Under the pieces are notes generated by a model. It worked only from the letters and a program-made list of their open reading frames with translations. It was not told where the DNA came from and did no database searches. Shown piece after piece: positions 9,003 to 17,937 of a DNA stretch of 64,000 bases (position 1 is its first letter; each line of letters starts with the position of its first letter). Origin of the DNA: UBA11986 sp031402435 (GTDB lineage Bacteria; Bacteroidota; Ignavibacteria; UBA10030; UBA6906); contig JANNSJ010000069.1 of NCBI GenBank assembly GCA_031402435.1, forward strand, positions 124,001-188,000, read 5' to 3'. The position numbers and the translations under genes are program-made.

Positions 9003-10261
9003 AGAAGAAAAAACTCTGGACGATCATTGCCGTTGTTGTGGCACTCCTTGCCACGGGATTCTATTTTGTCACAAACGGGAAGGATGACAAAGTAACCTAC
9101 CGGTTCGACAAAGTAGATCGGGGGGACATTGTGGTCAGCATCAGCGCAACGGGTACGTTGAATGCCGACACTACCGTGTTGGTCGGGTCCCAGGTCTCCG
9201 GTCGCATTGCGAAGCTCTATGCCGACTTCAACAGCGTGGTGAAACGCGGGCAGCTCCTGGCACAACTTGACCCGACGTTCTTACAGGCGGCGGTTGACCA
9301 GGCAAAGGCCGGAGTTTCCAGATCACGCGCAACGTTGAACCAGGCAGAACGGGATTTCAACAGAACGAAGGACTTGTTCGATAAGAACCTCGTTTCTCAG
9401 GCAGATATGGATGCTGCCCTCACAAGTCTTGAATCGGCGAAGGCAGGCATGCAACAGTCTGAAGCTGCGTTCGAAGGAGCGGATGTGAACCTGCGCTACG
9501 CGACGATCACATCACCCATCAGTGGCGTTGTCATCTCCCGCTCTGTTGATGTCGGCCAGACGGTTGCGGCCAGTTTATCCGCGCCGACGTTGTTCACCAT
9601 CGCAAACGACTTGCGCAAGATGCAAGTGCAAGCCAGTGTTGACGAAGCGGACATCGGCAATGTAAAAGTCAGTCAGAGGGTCACGTTTCGCGTCGATTCA
9701 TATCCGGAGAATCAGTTCGAGGGTGTGGTGAGTCAAGTGCGGCTTTCTCCCGTCATAACTCAGAATGTTGTCAACTACACAGTCATTATCAGTGTTGGCA
9801 ACCCCGACTTGAAACTGATGCCGGGCATGACGGCAACAGTGTCCATTGAAGTTGATAAGAGAGAAGATGTGCTTCGCATTCCCGTTCAGGCAATTCGATT
9901 CACTCCACCCGATGAACCCAAAGAGGTCGCTGTTCGTGACACAACTCGGATGAGAGCGATGGGAGATCGCAAGCCATCAGATTCCTCCAGAGCTGAACGA
10001 CGAAGAAGAATGGGAGCAGGTGCTAATCATGCGCGTGTGTGGTTGATGGAAAACGACGAACTCAAATCCGTTCCGATTATCCGCGGTCTGATGAATACAC
10101 AGTATGTTGAAGTCGTTGAATCACCCCTGAAGGAAGGCGACCAGGTAATCATTGGTTCTATCGGTGGACAAACGGCGACAGCATCGGCAGCACAAAACAA
10201 TCCATTCCAACCCCGTATCCAGGGTGGTGGAGGTGGTGGTGGTGGACGGAGAGGATTTTAA
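8999..10261 (+). CDS. MacA/HlyD-type periplasmic adaptor subunit
   Basis: This encodes 420 residues starting at an ATGA overlap. The N-terminal membrane anchor (LWTIIAVVVALLATGFYFV) is followed by a lipoyl-like half (SATGTLNADTTVLVGSQVSG), a coiled-coil hairpin (~95-160) and the matching half (ATITSPISGVVISRSVDVGQ). Beta-barrel domains follow. This is the RND/MacA adaptor architecture that links an inner-membrane transporter to an outer-membrane channel. A charged insertion around residues 305-340 (many Arg and Asp) and a C-terminal poly-Gly tail are unusual low-complexity additions. It is followed 2 bp later by a MacB-like permease. Confidence 0.88.
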   Translation: MKKKKLWTIIAVVVALLATGFYFVTNGKDDKVTYRFDKVDRGDIVVSISATGTLNADTTVLVGSQVSGRIAKLYADFNSVVKRGQLLAQLDPTFLQAAVDQAKAGVSRSRATLNQAERDFNRTKDLFDKNLVSQADMDAALTSLESAKAGMQQSEAAFEGADVNLRYATITSPISGVVISRSVDVGQTVAASLSAPTLFTIANDLRKMQVQASVDEADIGNVKVSQRVTFRVDSYPENQFEGVVSQVRLSPVITQNVVNYTVIISVGNPDLKLMPGMTATVSIEVDKREDVLRIPVQAIRFTPPDEPKEVAVRDTTRMRAMGDRKPSDSSRAERRRRMGAGANHARVWLMENDELKSVPIIRGLMNTQYVEVVESPLKEGDQVIIGSIGGQTATASAAQNNPFQPRIQGGGGGGGGRRGF

Positions 10262-10263
10262 CC

Positions 10264-11481
10264 ATGCGTTTTCTTGAGACACTGAAGATCGCCATTGACT
10301 CGTTGGTTCGTCAGAAGACACGCGCTATCTTGACGATGCTTGGTATTATCATCGGCGTTGGAGCGGTGATCGCGATGGTTTCTGTTGGACAGGGTGCTCA
10401 GTCCGCGATTGAGGCACAAATTGCAAGCCTCGGCACGAATGTTCTTATGGTGATTCCCGGTTCCACCCAACAAGGCGGGGTGAGTGCTGGGGCAGGTGCG
10501 GCAGTCACACTAAAAGACGAGGACGTCGATGCAATTCGGGACCGTTGTCCGGCTGTCGATGCAGTAAGTCCGGCGACGCGAACTGGTCGGCAGGTAGTGG
10601 CCGGAAGTCTTAACTGGAGCACATCGATACAGGGCGGGAATGTAGAGCTCTTCAAAATCAGAGATTGGAAACTGCAATCCGGTGGATTCTTCACAGAGCA
10701 GGATGTCAGGGGCGCAACAAAAGTGTGTGTTATCGGACAGACGGTTGTCGATAATCTCTTTCCCGGTCAGGACCCGGTCGGTGAGACGATCCGTATTGCA
10801 AAGCTGCCCTTCAAGATTGTAGGAACGTTACAGCCTAAGGGACAAAATGCAATGGGTCAGGATCAGGATGATCTCATCATTGCACCGTTCCCTACAGTTC
10901 AACGCAAGATTCAAGGAATTGACTTCGTCGGAATGATTCTGATTTCAGCAGTCTCGAAACAGCAGATTCCAGAAGCTCAGGCACAGATCACGGACATGCT
11001 TCGCATCCGCCATAAGTTGCAAGCATGGGAGGATAACGACTTCACGATTCGCAACCAGTCCGATATTGCAAGTGCCGCAACTGCAACATCAAGCATCATG
11101 ACGATGTTGCTCGGCAGTATCGCATCAGTCTCGCTGATTGTTGGCGGCATCGGCATTATGAACATTATGCTCGTGTCTGTTACCGAACGCACCCGTGAGA
11201 TCGGCATCCGTATGTCCATTGGTGCGAAACGGAGTGACATCCTCAAACAATTCCTGACCGAAGCGGTAATGTTGAGCGTTGCCGGCGGAATCATTGGCGT
11301 TGCCATAGGACTTCTCACTTCCAATCTCATTTCAAAATTTGCCGGTTGGCCTGTGTCTGTCTCGGTCAGTTCGGTAGCGTCTGCATTCTTCTTCTCAGGA
11401 TTGGTTGGTGTCTTCTTCGGCTTCTATCCCGCGCGTAAAGCTTCGAACCTCAGTCCGATTGAGGCGCTGAGGTACGAGTAG
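10264..11481 (+). CDS. MacB/FtsX-type ABC transporter permease
   Basis: This 405-residue protein has one N-terminal TM (AILTMLGIIIGVGAVIAMVS), a large periplasmic MacB_PCD domain (~45-245) and three C-terminal TMs of the FtsX fold. The family motif GGIGIMNIMLVSVTERTREI is present, as is the ending KASNLSPIEALRYE. It lacks an ATP-binding domain, so it must pair with a separate LolD/MacB-like ATPase, yet none is encoded next to it. With the adaptor upstream it likely forms a tripartite efflux or lipoprotein/peptide export pump; the substrate is unknown. Confidence 0.88.
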   Translation: MRFLETLKIAIDSLVRQKTRAILTMLGIIIGVGAVIAMVSVGQGAQSAIEAQIASLGTNVLMVIPGSTQQGGVSAGAGAAVTLKDEDVDAIRDRCPAVDAVSPATRTGRQVVAGSLNWSTSIQGGNVELFKIRDWKLQSGGFFTEQDVRGATKVCVIGQTVVDNLFPGQDPVGETIRIAKLPFKIVGTLQPKGQNAMGQDQDDLIIAPFPTVQRKIQGIDFVGMILISAVSKQQIPEAQAQITDMLRIRHKLQAWEDNDFTIRNQSDIASAATATSSIMTMLLGSIASVSLIVGGIGIMNIMLVSVTERTREIGIRMSIGAKRSDILKQFLTEAVMLSVAGGIIGVAIGLLTSNLISKFAGWPVSVSVSSVASAFFFSGLVGVFFGFYPARKASNLSPIEALRYE

Positions 11482-11527
11482 CAAGCTCCATTCAAATCAG
11501 ACCGTTCAGTCCTCATTGGCTCAACCT

Positions 11528-11604
11528 CCGCAACTTTTCCCTTCTGCTTCGTTTTTTTTTTGATTAGATTGTAATAGTAATTCGCCACCAAACGGGAGAA
11601 TGCC
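11528..11604 (+). promoter_or_regulatory. Upstream region shared with paralogue at 17.9 kb
   Basis: The stretch CCGCAACTTT, a pyrimidine-rich spacer, TTCG, a long T-run, then GATTA and a TAG-containing segment is closely mirrored at 17860-17914 upstream of the paralogous gene. A Shine-Dalgarno-like GGGAG lies 7 bp before ATG 11605. Conservation of the non-coding sequence suggests that the promoter was duplicated with the gene. The exact promoter boxes are not assigned. Confidence 0.45.
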
Positions 11605-13572
11605 ATGGCCGCCATGAGAACAACAACTCCCGTTCTTTCACACTCACCTTGTGTTGAACCCTCTGTTGGTTTTCTATCGCTGTTTCTCGCCGTGATTCTT
11701 CTTGGCAGCGTAAGTTCAACGCTGTCTGGCGACCACCCCCGCACGCTCCAGAGTTTCGGTGTGCAAGTCAAGAAGGGCCAGCCAGTCTACCCGCTTCCGT
11801 CTACTGTCGCACTTGGTCTCTTCAACTCAGATCCGTTGCTTGACGTGGCTTTCTTTGATGGTGGCAAAGTCCAAGTGTACCAAAACATGGGTAACGGAAT
11901 GTTCGAGTTCGTTGGCGAACGATCCGTTCTGGGGGATGTAGACAAGATGGAGTGGCGGAAGGAGAGAATGTTTAGTCCAACCCTCTTCAACCAGTTCAGT
12001 TGGGGGGAATTGCATATCACGTGCAAGGATGGAAGCAGCAACGTGCTCTCGCACGAACAGTTGATACCACGGCAGGCCGACCTTGCCTTTGCATCTCAAA
12101 TCCCCGCAAGGCCGCCGCTCGATTTCCGCGAGAGGTGGCGTAGCCAGACACAAACACAGCTATCACCCATGGTGGAGATGGACGACATTGACAATGATGG
12201 GAGAATAGAGGTTGCGTATTCCTTCTATCATGAGTTCAGTGATTCAAGCCGTTTGGTTATCTATGAGTGCGATGGGGACGATTCCTTCCGCGTTGACTGG
12301 GATAGTGTCCTCACGGGTGCGGTTGGGCCGATGAAAATTACTGACATTGACAATGATGGCCATAAAGAAATTGTTCTAGTCAGGGATGGCGAAGTCGTCA
12401 TGCTTGAATGCCTTGCACAAGGTAGATACAGATACTATGGGACAAACATCGGCTATTCGTTCCCACCGTTCAAGGTAATACAGACAGATATTGACCACAA
12501 TGGCCGAAACGAGTTGGTACTTCTGACAAGCAATCCCTCACCCCCTTCGGGCCAGTATCCAACGCTGATCTATGTTGCAGAGTTTGTCCTGAAGAGTAAT
12601 GGTCCCAATGGATGGACGATGATATTCAACCAGCAGATTGCGAGTTACGGAGGTTACACGTTTGATATGGCAATAGGCCAAGTTGACGGAACAGGCCGGG
12701 ACGAGATCATCCTTGGTGGAGGAGCGGTCGGTGTTAACGAGCCTGTCCCGGTTGGTTACCTGTGGCACAACGGAACAACTTGGATAACTCGCTCGATCTA
12801 TACGGGTCTATATTCCGGGTCTGCGGCTCCTATGTTTGTCAAATTGGATGCTGATAGCACGAAGGAGTTGTTTATCGGGGGAGTTGGGCCGCTTGGCCAC
12901 GGCTCGTTGTTTGCACTCAAGCACCAGCACGACACAACGTGGAGCGTGCTGTGGGCGGACTCTTCTTTGCGCAATGCGCCTCTATGTGTCAATGCTGGCA
13001 TTCTTGCCGGCCAATTTGTTGTTGCAGGGGCCACCACGTGGGATCGTTCGCCCGCTGATACCCTCTATACACAACTTCATGTGTACCTGCCGTCTGGAGA
13101 CAAGCTTGGTATATGGCAACGAGATACAGAATCAATTCAGAGTTTTCACATACTCGATCTCGACAATGATGCGCGAGCCAATCTCATAACTGCAATGCTG
13201 TCTCCGTGGAGGAATCATCTTGCAGACTACGAGTACTACGGTGTGTCAGATGTCGGCGAGGGTGCTAACGCAGCATTAAATGGGTTTCAACTGTTTCAAA
13301 ACTACCCTAATCCGTTCAACCCGGCCACCGCGATTGGGTTCTACCTGACAGAACGATCTCACGTGAGAATCGAGATGTATGATATTCTGGGAAGAGAAGT
13401 GAGAACGCTTATTGACAACGACTTGCTCCAAGGTGCATGCACACTGACTTGGAACGGAACAAGACAGGAAGGAGGTGAGGCAAGCAGTGGAGTGTATTTC
13501 TGTAGGATGATTGTAACAGGGGAGAAGGGAACACTCTACGTTAAAACACAAAAGATGTTGTTGATGCATTAG
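11605..13572 (+). CDS. FG-GAP/VCBS-repeat secreted T9SS protein
   Basis: This encodes 655 residues with an N-terminal signal segment (FLSLFLAVILLGSVSSTLSG). Several FG-GAP/VCBS-like calcium-binding turns form a predicted beta-propeller: DIDNDGRIEVAYS, DIDNDGHKEIVLV, DIDHNGRNELVLL, DLDNDARANLI. The C-terminal T9SS sorting domain (NYPNPFNP ... QKMLLMH) belongs to a different sub-type from that of its paralogue at 17938. The two proteins are otherwise similar along most of their length (both have SRTLQSFGV-type starts and GVGPxGHGS blocks). It is likely a surface or secreted protein; ligand unknown. Confidence 0.88.
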   Translation: MAAMRTTTPVLSHSPCVEPSVGFLSLFLAVILLGSVSSTLSGDHPRTLQSFGVQVKKGQPVYPLPSTVALGLFNSDPLLDVAFFDGGKVQVYQNMGNGMFEFVGERSVLGDVDKMEWRKERMFSPTLFNQFSWGELHITCKDGSSNVLSHEQLIPRQADLAFASQIPARPPLDFRERWRSQTQTQLSPMVEMDDIDNDGRIEVAYSFYHEFSDSSRLVIYECDGDDSFRVDWDSVLTGAVGPMKITDIDNDGHKEIVLVRDGEVVMLECLAQGRYRYYGTNIGYSFPPFKVIQTDIDHNGRNELVLLTSNPSPPSGQYPTLIYVAEFVLKSNGPNGWTMIFNQQIASYGGYTFDMAIGQVDGTGRDEIILGGGAVGVNEPVPVGYLWHNGTTWITRSIYTGLYSGSAAPMFVKLDADSTKELFIGGVGPLGHGSLFALKHQHDTTWSVLWADSSLRNAPLCVNAGILAGQFVVAGATTWDRSPADTLYTQLHVYLPSGDKLGIWQRDTESIQSFHILDLDNDARANLITAMLSPWRNHLADYEYYGVSDVGEGANAALNGFQLFQNYPNPFNPATAIGFYLTERSHVRIEMYDILGREVRTLIDNDLLQGACTLTWNGTRQEGGEASSGVYFCRMIVTGEKGTLYVKTQKMLLMH

Positions 13573-13701
13573 CAGGACCAACCCCACCTGAGAGACACCA
13601 AGGGGCACTCACATCGAACGCTAACCTGCCGAGAGGCGGGCGAACAAAAACAGCCGTCCAAGCAGATAATAAATGTCGGATTTGGTGCCACGATTTCATC
13701 G

Positions 13702-14862
13702 TTGGTTGTTGCAGACATTAACAACGATCGCTATAATGACATCGTTGTTGGTTACAACCAAGGGGCTCGCCTCTATTTGAACACGGGAGGGCAAAACCCT
13801 ACAATACATACCACGCCAGACTGGGCATATACGATTCCTCTTGGCCAACAACCACGCAACCATCTCATAGCTGTTGCCGACATGGGTTCACGTCTTGACG
13901 AGGGCGGTGGCAGTCGCACCGATGGATGGAACGATCTGGTGATCATAGACAAGGGCGACGGGAGCCATCCTGCTCCTGCTGTCAGAGTTTTTGCTAATCA
14001 CAAGGGGCTTCAAGGGCAACCGCCAGTATACTTCACTCCGACGCCACAACAATACTTCATCCCGCCGTCCGTCGGTGAAGAGGAAGGCGATCCACCTTGC
14101 TATGACGATGTGATGGAGATTGGCCTCGCTGATGTACAGACAAAAGGAGGACGCAGTCTTGTTTTCACCAGAAAATGTTGGAGCGAACTAAATGTTTACT
14201 GGCACGCTGGTGATCCGGCCCCCGCTCCACCAAAGGGCGTATCTGCTGGATATACATCGTGTCCCTCGGTTCAACACCCTGTCATCAGTTGGGCACAAAA
14301 CTCCGAGAGAGATTTGTTGGGATACAACATCTACAAGAGCAACGATGGTAGCCAACAATGGGTGAAGCAAAATACATCTCCTATCACTGGTAATTCATGG
14401 CCGGACTACACTGAGGGAGTCGATTGCATGATCCATGAAGGCTGGCCGGCATGGCGCTATTATCGTGTTACTGCCGTGGACAATATCTCAAGCGAATCTT
14501 CGCCTTCCGTTCAGGTGTCCGCCTTGGTGGATGGGCAAGCACCAATTGAGAAGCGAGCAGAAGGTGATGCAGAGAAACCAGAATCGTATGCTCTGCAGGC
14601 GGCATATCCCAATCCGTTTAATCCTTCGACTCAAATCAAATTCGATTTGCCTGAGGGTGGGCTCGTTTCTCTTGCCGTGTACGATGTGCTTGGCAGAATG
14701 GTTGCTGACTTGGTGAAAGACTATCGCGAGGCTGGTTACCACTCGGCTACATGGAATGCAACCAATGTGTCGAGCGGCGTGTACTTTGCGCGCCTGACAG
14801 TAAGCAATGAGCTCGGTCAAGTGCAGTTCACGAAGATGAACAAACTGGTCTTGATGAAATAG
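13702..14862 (+). CDS. Decapitated FG-GAP T9SS protein fragment
   Basis: The frame is open from directly after the TAG of the preceding gene (13573), in the same frame, to 14862. The first candidate start is TTG 13702 (LVVADINNDRYNDIVV), which lies in the middle of an FG-GAP repeat, and there is no signal peptide. A fibronectin-like region follows (VISWAQNSERDLLGYNIYKS), then a T9SS sorting domain (YPNPFNPSTQIKFDLPEGG) very like that of the gene at 17938. A T9SS cargo without a Sec signal should not be exported, so this is probably the 3' remnant of a gene. Alternatives are stop-codon read-through or an unseen start. Confidence 0.6.
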   Translation: MVVADINNDRYNDIVVGYNQGARLYLNTGGQNPTIHTTPDWAYTIPLGQQPRNHLIAVADMGSRLDEGGGSRTDGWNDLVIIDKGDGSHPAPAVRVFANHKGLQGQPPVYFTPTPQQYFIPPSVGEEEGDPPCYDDVMEIGLADVQTKGGRSLVFTRKCWSELNVYWHAGDPAPAPPKGVSAGYTSCPSVQHPVISWAQNSERDLLGYNIYKSNDGSQQWVKQNTSPITGNSWPDYTEGVDCMIHEGWPAWRYYRVTAVDNISSESSPSVQVSALVDGQAPIEKRAEGDAEKPESYALQAAYPNPFNPSTQIKFDLPEGGLVSLAVYDVLGRMVADLVKDYREAGYHSATWNATNVSSGVYFARLTVSNELGQVQFTKMNKLVLMK

Positions 14863-14890
14863 TAATTCGTTGGCATTCTTCAGCATGGAG

Positions 14891-14912
14891 GCCCGGCAAC
14901 CCCGGGCTTCTG
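14891..14912 (+). terminator. Intrinsic terminator
   Basis: The stem GCCCGG / CCGGGC with a 5-base loop (CAACC) is followed by TTCTGTATT. It has the same core as the hairpins at 5348 and 19945, each located just after a T9SS cargo gene. Confidence 0.65.
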
Positions 14913-14926
14913 TATTCAGCCCTCTT

Positions 14927-14951
14927 GCTTTTCTCCGCGTCTCTGCGGTTA
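14927..14951 (+). repeat. Dispersed CTCTGTG/CGCAGAG-type repeat, copy 2
   Basis: The element has the core CTCCGCGTCTCTGCGGTTA and ends 11 bp before the uvrB start codon. It is an inverted copy of the element at 8319-8350. Confidence 0.6.
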
Positions 14952-14962
14952 TTTCTCTCATC

Positions 14963-16984
14963 ATGTCCATCTTCCAACTCAAATCCGATTTCCAGCCCAG
15001 CGGCGATCAGCCTGAAGCGATCAAGCAATTGACCGGGGGTGTTCTCCGCGGCGATAAGTACCAGACGCTTCTCGGCGTTACGGGTAGCGGCAAGACGTTC
15101 ACGATTTCCAACGTCATCGCCAACGCCAATAAGCCGGTGCTCATCATGTCGCATAACAAAACTCTGGCTGCGCAGTTGTATAGTGAGTTCAAAACTTTCT
15201 TCCCGCATGACCGGGTTGAGTTCTTCATCAGCTACTATGATTACTACCAGCCCGAAGCGTACGTTCCCTCTTCCGACACATACATCGCGAAAGATTCCTC
15301 CGTCAATGATGAGATTGACCGGCTTCGCTTGCGGGCCACGGCTGCCTTGCTGAGTGGGGACAGAAATATCATTGTCGTTGCCTCGGTGAGTTGCATCTAC
15401 GGCATTGGTGCGCCAGAGGAATGGGCAAAGCAGATCGTGATCATCCGGAAAGGCGAGCGGCTTGAACGCAACCAGCTCCTCCGCAAACTGCTGGATATCT
15501 TCTACATGCGGAATGATTTTGAATTCGTGCGAGGCACGATGCGCGTTCGCGGCGATGTCGTTGAAGTCATTCCCGCGTACGAGAATGAAGAGGCGATTCG
15601 TATCGAGTTCTTCGGCGATGAGATTGAACGGATTTCGTACATCAATGCCGTTGATGGCAAGGTACTTGGTGAAACGGACTACGAGGTGATTTATCCCGCA
15701 AAGCAATTCGTGACGTCAAAGGATACGCTGGCGCGTGCATACAAGGGCATCGAGGATGAGCTGGAGGAACGGTTGACAGAGTTGCGACACCTGAACAAGC
15801 TGGTCGAAGCACAACGATTGGAGCAGCGTACACGATTTGATCTTGAGATGCTGCGCGAGGTTGGATACTGTTCGGGAATCGAAAACTACTCCCGCCACAT
15901 TGCAGCCCGTCCGCCCGGCTCCCGCCCCGCATGTTTGATCGACTATTTCCCGGATGACTTCCTCCTCGTCATCGATGAATCACACGTGAGTGTTCCGCAG
16001 ATTGGCGCAATGTATCACGGCGACCGTTCCCGTAAGATGACGTTGGTGGAGTATGGTTTCCGATTGCCTTCTGCGCTGGATAACCGTCCGCTAACATTCG
16101 ATGAATGGGAACAGATGGTGAAGCAGATCATCTTCGTTAGTGCGACGCCATCCAACTACGAGCTTGAGAAATCGAAGGGCGTGATCGTTGAGCAGGTCAT
16201 CCGTCCGACGGGACTCATTGATCCGGAGGTGGAAATTCGTCCGGTAAAAAACCAGATTGACGACCTGCTTGCCGAGATACGAGCCCGCGCTGCAAAGAAG
16301 GAACGCATCCTGGTTACAACGCTCACCAAGCGCATGGCGGAGGATCTTACGGATTATCTCGTTGATGTTGGCGTGAGGGTGCGATACATCCACTCGGAGG
16401 TTGATGCGCTTCAGCGGGTAGAGACCTTGAGGGATTTGCGCCTCGGCGATTTCGATGTGCTCGTAGGTGTAAACTTGTTGCGCGAGGGATTGGATTTGCC
16501 GGAGGTATCTCTTGTTGCCATCCTCGATGCAGACAAGGAGGGCTTCCTGCGTTCCGAGAAGTCGCTGATTCAAACCGCCGGACGCACAGCTCGCAACCTG
16601 AATGGCAGGGTCATCCTCTACGCAGATACTGTCACCGGCTCCATGCAGCGTATGATGGACGAGACCACGCGGCGGCGTGTCAAGCAAGTTGAGTATAATA
16701 CTGAGCACAACATCTCACCTCACACAGTCTACAAAACCGTAAATGAAGTCCTGGCCGCAACGACAGTAGCTGACGTGAAAGCCTCCCGCGATGCCCGTCG
16801 GGAACGTGCGAAAATGCCTATGGTTGCCGAGAGAGTCATCAAGTACCTCACCGCTGACCAGAGGAAAGACCTTATCGAAGAGCTTCGTATTGAGATGATG
16901 AAGGCTTCCAAGGATCTGGAATTCGAACGCGCTGCCGACCTGCGCGATGAGATTGCGAAGCTTGAGGCGATGGGGAAGAAGTAG
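14963..16984 (+). CDS. uvrB: UvrABC excinuclease subunit B
   Basis: UvrB is the damage-verifying helicase-like subunit of nucleotide excision repair, loaded by UvrA and acting with UvrC. Started at ATG 14963 it has 673 residues, the usual length; the frame is open further upstream, but that part comes from a terminator and a dispersed repeat. Visible features are the N-terminal FQPSGDQPEAI, Walker A GVTGSGKT (residues 38-45), the beta-hairpin YYDYYQPEAYVP, the DEAD-like box VIDESH and helicase motif VI (QTAGRTARN). A C-terminal UVR motif (DLEFERAADLRDEI) binds UvrC. No other uvr gene is nearby. Confidence 0.97.
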   Translation: MSIFQLKSDFQPSGDQPEAIKQLTGGVLRGDKYQTLLGVTGSGKTFTISNVIANANKPVLIMSHNKTLAAQLYSEFKTFFPHDRVEFFISYYDYYQPEAYVPSSDTYIAKDSSVNDEIDRLRLRATAALLSGDRNIIVVASVSCIYGIGAPEEWAKQIVIIRKGERLERNQLLRKLLDIFYMRNDFEFVRGTMRVRGDVVEVIPAYENEEAIRIEFFGDEIERISYINAVDGKVLGETDYEVIYPAKQFVTSKDTLARAYKGIEDELEERLTELRHLNKLVEAQRLEQRTRFDLEMLREVGYCSGIENYSRHIAARPPGSRPACLIDYFPDDFLLVIDESHVSVPQIGAMYHGDRSRKMTLVEYGFRLPSALDNRPLTFDEWEQMVKQIIFVSATPSNYELEKSKGVIVEQVIRPTGLIDPEVEIRPVKNQIDDLLAEIRARAAKKERILVTTLTKRMAEDLTDYLVDVGVRVRYIHSEVDALQRVETLRDLRLGDFDVLVGVNLLREGLDLPEVSLVAILDADKEGFLRSEKSLIQTAGRTARNLNGRVILYADTVTGSMQRMMDETTRRRVKQVEYNTEHNISPHTVYKTVNEVLAATTVADVKASRDARRERAKMPMVAERVIKYLTADQRKDLIEELRIEMMKASKDLEFERAADLRDEIAKLEAMGKK

Positions 16985-16992
16985 AATAAAAC

Positions 16993-17064
16993 CAGTCGAT
17001 AGTCAAATAGTCATTAGTCATCAGTCAATCGGTTTATCCAATGACTATTGACTAATGACCAATC
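16993..17064. repeat. Degenerate AGTCAT/ATGACT inverted repeat
   Basis: The left part has ATAGTCAAATAGTCATTAGT and continues with AGTCA units; the right part (17040-17064) has ATGACTATTGACTAATGACC. The two arms are imperfect reverse complements around a short T-rich centre. It fills the gap between uvrB and comF and looks like a second family of small intergenic repeat. Confidence 0.6.
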
Positions 17065-17079
17065 TTGGATGGTTGTTTC

Positions 17080-17811
17080 ATGAGTGCTTCTTTAACTCTA
17101 CTCAAATCTGCGCTTCGTCCCATCACGGAATTCATCTATCCGCCGACGTGTTTCGTATGCGAAGTCCTCATGGAGAACAGCGAAAGCCGCATGTGCTCTG
17201 AGTGTTGGTCAAGCATCAAGCCCGTGAATGACGGCGATCAGCTATTCCGTGAAATGCACAGTCGACTGACTGGTGAACCTGCATCGCACATTTCAAACCT
17301 CATCTCTTTGTACCATTTCGAAAAGGAAGGTACGCTCCAATCCATTATCCATCAACTCAAATACGAAGGCATGACGAGTCTCGGCGTTGAGCTTGGAAGA
17401 ATGCTTGGAGAAAAGCTGCGTTTTGAATCTGATGTTGAATCAATCCGCGGTATCATTCCTGTTCCGCTCCATCCCACGAAGTTGCGGGAGAGGGGATACA
17501 ACCAAAGCGAGTACATTGCAAAAGGGATTCGTGACGCTACTGGCATTTCCGTGTACACCTCGCTCGTGAAGAGACAAAAGTACACCTCATCTCAAACCAA
17601 ACTCAATATCACGGAACGGAAAGAGAATGTAGGTGACGCCTTTGATGTGAGTGAACAATCAAAGACAGAAATCCAAGGCAAGACGTTTCTGATCGTGGAT
17701 GACGTTATTACCACGGGAGCGACGATAGAAGCATGTGCTGCTGTGTTGATGAAGAACGGTGCTCGCTCTGTTGTTGCAGGCTCAGTAGCAATTGCAGACC
17801 ATGCAGCCTGA
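17080..17811 (+). CDS. comF: ComF family amidophosphoribosyltransferase-like protein
   Basis: This encodes 243 residues from ATG 17080 (a TTG at 17065 would add five). An N-terminal double zinc-finger (CFVCEVL ... CSECW) precedes a type I phosphoribosyltransferase fold with the PRPP loop FLIVDDVITTGAT. Family members are linked to DNA uptake (ComF/GntX) in competent bacteria, but the exact role is uncertain in this lineage. It is separated from uvrB by the repeat and ends in its own terminator. Confidence 0.88.
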   Translation: MSASLTLLKSALRPITEFIYPPTCFVCEVLMENSESRMCSECWSSIKPVNDGDQLFREMHSRLTGEPASHISNLISLYHFEKEGTLQSIIHQLKYEGMTSLGVELGRMLGEKLRFESDVESIRGIIPVPLHPTKLRERGYNQSEYIAKGIRDATGISVYTSLVKRQKYTSSQTKLNITERKENVGDAFDVSEQSKTEIQGKTFLIVDDVITTGATIEACAAVLMKNGARSVVAGSVAIADHAA

Positions 17812-17817
17812 CGCCCC

Positions 17818-17840
17818 AGCCTGTCTGGATCAGGCTTTTC
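17818..17840 (+). terminator. Intrinsic terminator after comF
   Basis: A 6-bp stem AGCCTG / CAGGCT with a 7-base loop is followed by TTTTC, just after the comF stop. Confidence 0.6.
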
Positions 17841-17859
17841 ACTCGCTTTAGCTCCCTGC

Positions 17860-17937
17860 CCGCAACTTTCTACTTGCGTTTCGTTTTTTTTTGCTTTGAT
17901 TACAAGAGGATAGTTCACCTCAAGTACTGGAGGACTC
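17860..17937 (+). promoter_or_regulatory. Upstream region shared with the 11.6 kb paralogue
   Basis: CCGCAACTTT, a pyrimidine tract, TTTCG plus a T-run, GATTACAAG and a TAG-containing segment resemble 11528-11577. A strong ribosome-binding site (CTGGAGG) sits 5 bp before the GTG start at 17938. Confidence 0.45.

Noticed and set aside
14870..14962. Longer N-terminus for UvrB
   Set aside because: The added codons come from a terminator tail and a dispersed repeat; UvrB family proteins begin at the later ATG.
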